Part shown: in pieces, positions 22,655-23,335 of the stretch | How positions within the stretch are numbered: the first letter of the stretch is position 1 | How the letters are laid out: each line of letters starts with the position of its first letter | NCBI GenBank assembly: GCA_029882015.1 | Contig: JAOULM010000007.1 | Span: 1-23,335, forward strand | Origin: Candidatus Nomurabacteria bacterium | Lineage (GTDB): Bacteria > Patescibacteriota > Minisyncoccia > Phycocordibacterales > UBA1006 | DNA: 23,335 nt | Direction: 5' to 3' | Program-made: the position numbers and the translations under genes | Notes under the pieces: model-generated | Told to the model about the DNA's origin: nothing | The model's database searches: none | Seen by the model: the letters and a program-made list of their open reading frames with translations, nothing else

Positions 22655-23335
22655 ATGAAAACAATGAAAAAGATTTTACTTTTTTTGTTTGTGTTGATGC
22701 TAGGCATCAGCGTAAGCGCACAGAAATTTAGCTCGGAAATAAACGACTACTCGTCGGAGATTTCCAGAATGGTATACCCAACAGACACCACACAGAGGAC
22801 TGGAGATACCATTGGTTGGTATTCAATCAATGCGGGGCATTGTGTCTGCCCCCGCATTGTTGGTGATACCATGATTCTGACAAGTCGTGTTTCCGATACA
22901 TTAATCTATCGGAAACACGAAATGCTTGTGGATGCTGACTGGTTGGATAACAATGGAAGCTGGGTGGACAGTAGCGTTCGCACAAACGTTGCAAATCCAT
23001 ACACAACATTTACCCCACCAGACAACATTTGGAAGAGCAACTCACTGATACTCTATAATCTCGATATGACGAGAGACACCTCTTACGAGGTTATGGTTGT
23101 AGATACACAAAATGTGTATCCAAATAGTGCGGGCGAACCATTCAATGGTCTGCCGGTTGTTTTTATCACCGAGATTGAGGGGCATTTGTTCGGTCCAACG
23201 GGTATCTTGAATCCAGGTAATTATACGGATCTTATTCAATCGATGCTTGTGGGCGTCATGAATACTGATTCGGCTAAGATGGATTCTTATGGAATGGTAT
23301 CGATTTATGCAGGCGGTGTAATAATATTACCCCCA
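22655..23335 (+). CDS. Exported protein, partial (C-terminus off window)
   Basis: 227 codons are open from the ATG at 22655 to the window end. A second in-frame ATG at 22664 is an alternative start. The signal peptide is MKTMKKILLFLFVLMLGISVSA followed by Gln, like the other two exported proteins of this block. The mature part begins QKFSSEINDYSSEISRMVYPTD and is rich in Asp, Thr and Ser, with TGDTIGWYSINAGHCVCPRIVGDT, WLDNNGSWVDSSV, LILYNLDMTRDTSYEVMVVDT and VFITEIEGHLFGPTG; no family recognised. Whether it ends in a T9SS-like domain, as its neighbours do, cannot be seen. It contains inverted repeats at 22828-22859 (10 bp), 22886-22919 (13 bp) and 23102-23120 (8 bp). Confidence 0.85.
   Translation, partial: MKTMKKILLFLFVLMLGISVSAQKFSSEINDYSSEISRMVYPTDTTQRTGDTIGWYSINAGHCVCPRIVGDTMILTSRVSDTLIYRKHEMLVDADWLDNNGSWVDSSVRTNVANPYTTFTPPDNIWKSNSLILYNLDMTRDTSYEVMVVDTQNVYPNSAGEPFNGLPVVFITEIEGHLFGPTGILNPGNYTDLIQSMLVGVMNTDSAKMDSYGMVSIYAGGVIILPP
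22886..22919 (+). repeat. Perfect 13-bp intragenic inverted repeat
   Basis: CGTGTTTCCGATA (22886-22898), loop of 8 nt, TATCGGAAACACG (22907-22919), inside the third exported-protein gene and 26 nt after another 10-bp repeat (22828-22859). Confidence 0.9.

Overview
The window looks like a chromosomal segment of a Patescibacteria/CPR bacterium, most likely of the Parcubacteria type. This is inferred from gene content: a short IF-2 without its long N-terminal region, a DUF4446-infB-rbfA run, a five-gene array of small T4SS-pilin-like membrane proteins, and almost no Shine-Dalgarno sequences. Several promoters place the start codon at or next to +1. All 21 CDS stops I could read are TAA (15) or TAG (6), none TGA, and no intact gene has an internal TGA, so the standard bacterial code fits.

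Layout. (1) 1-2084, minus: cysteine desulfurase overlapping a CapA-type phosphatase that runs off the left edge. (2) 2139-4584, plus: DUF4446 protein, infB, rbfA and tRNA-Leu(TAA), divergent from (1) across 54 bp. (3) 4588-5473: tRNA-Cys(GCA), tRNA-Lys(CTT) and tRNA-Leu(TAG) on minus, mixed with strong hairpins and three odd modules in which outward-facing tRNA 3' ends flank short inserts. (4) 5589-7692, plus: an SPFH-domain protein and an unknown four-TM protein with their own promoter and terminator. (5) 7705-12682, minus: methyltransferase, membrane-anchored solute-binding-like protein, a large ectodomain-pilin fusion and four small pilin-like proteins. (6) 12741-16255, minus: MBL-fold protein, one-TM protein, gyrA and terminator. 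(7) 16322-18308, plus: phosphoribosyltransferase-like gene, then rpsA behind a long leader. (8) 18323-23335, plus: four monocistronic units, each with promoter and A/T-rich leader. Three encode exported proteins with Gln just after the predicted signal-peptide cleavage site. Two of these (one split by a frameshift) end in domains resembling the Bacteroidota type IX secretion (T9SS type A) sorting signal, and their bodies resemble arylsulfotransferase-like propellers. The fourth is a small membrane protein.

Most notable: T9SS-like cargo in a CPR-like background, the tRNA-end inverted modules between tRNA genes, the pilin array with a fused ectodomain, the leaderless promoters, the structured rpsA leader, and unusually strong inverted repeats inside coding sequences of regions (4) and (8). 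Functions were read by eye from motifs; no database search was run.
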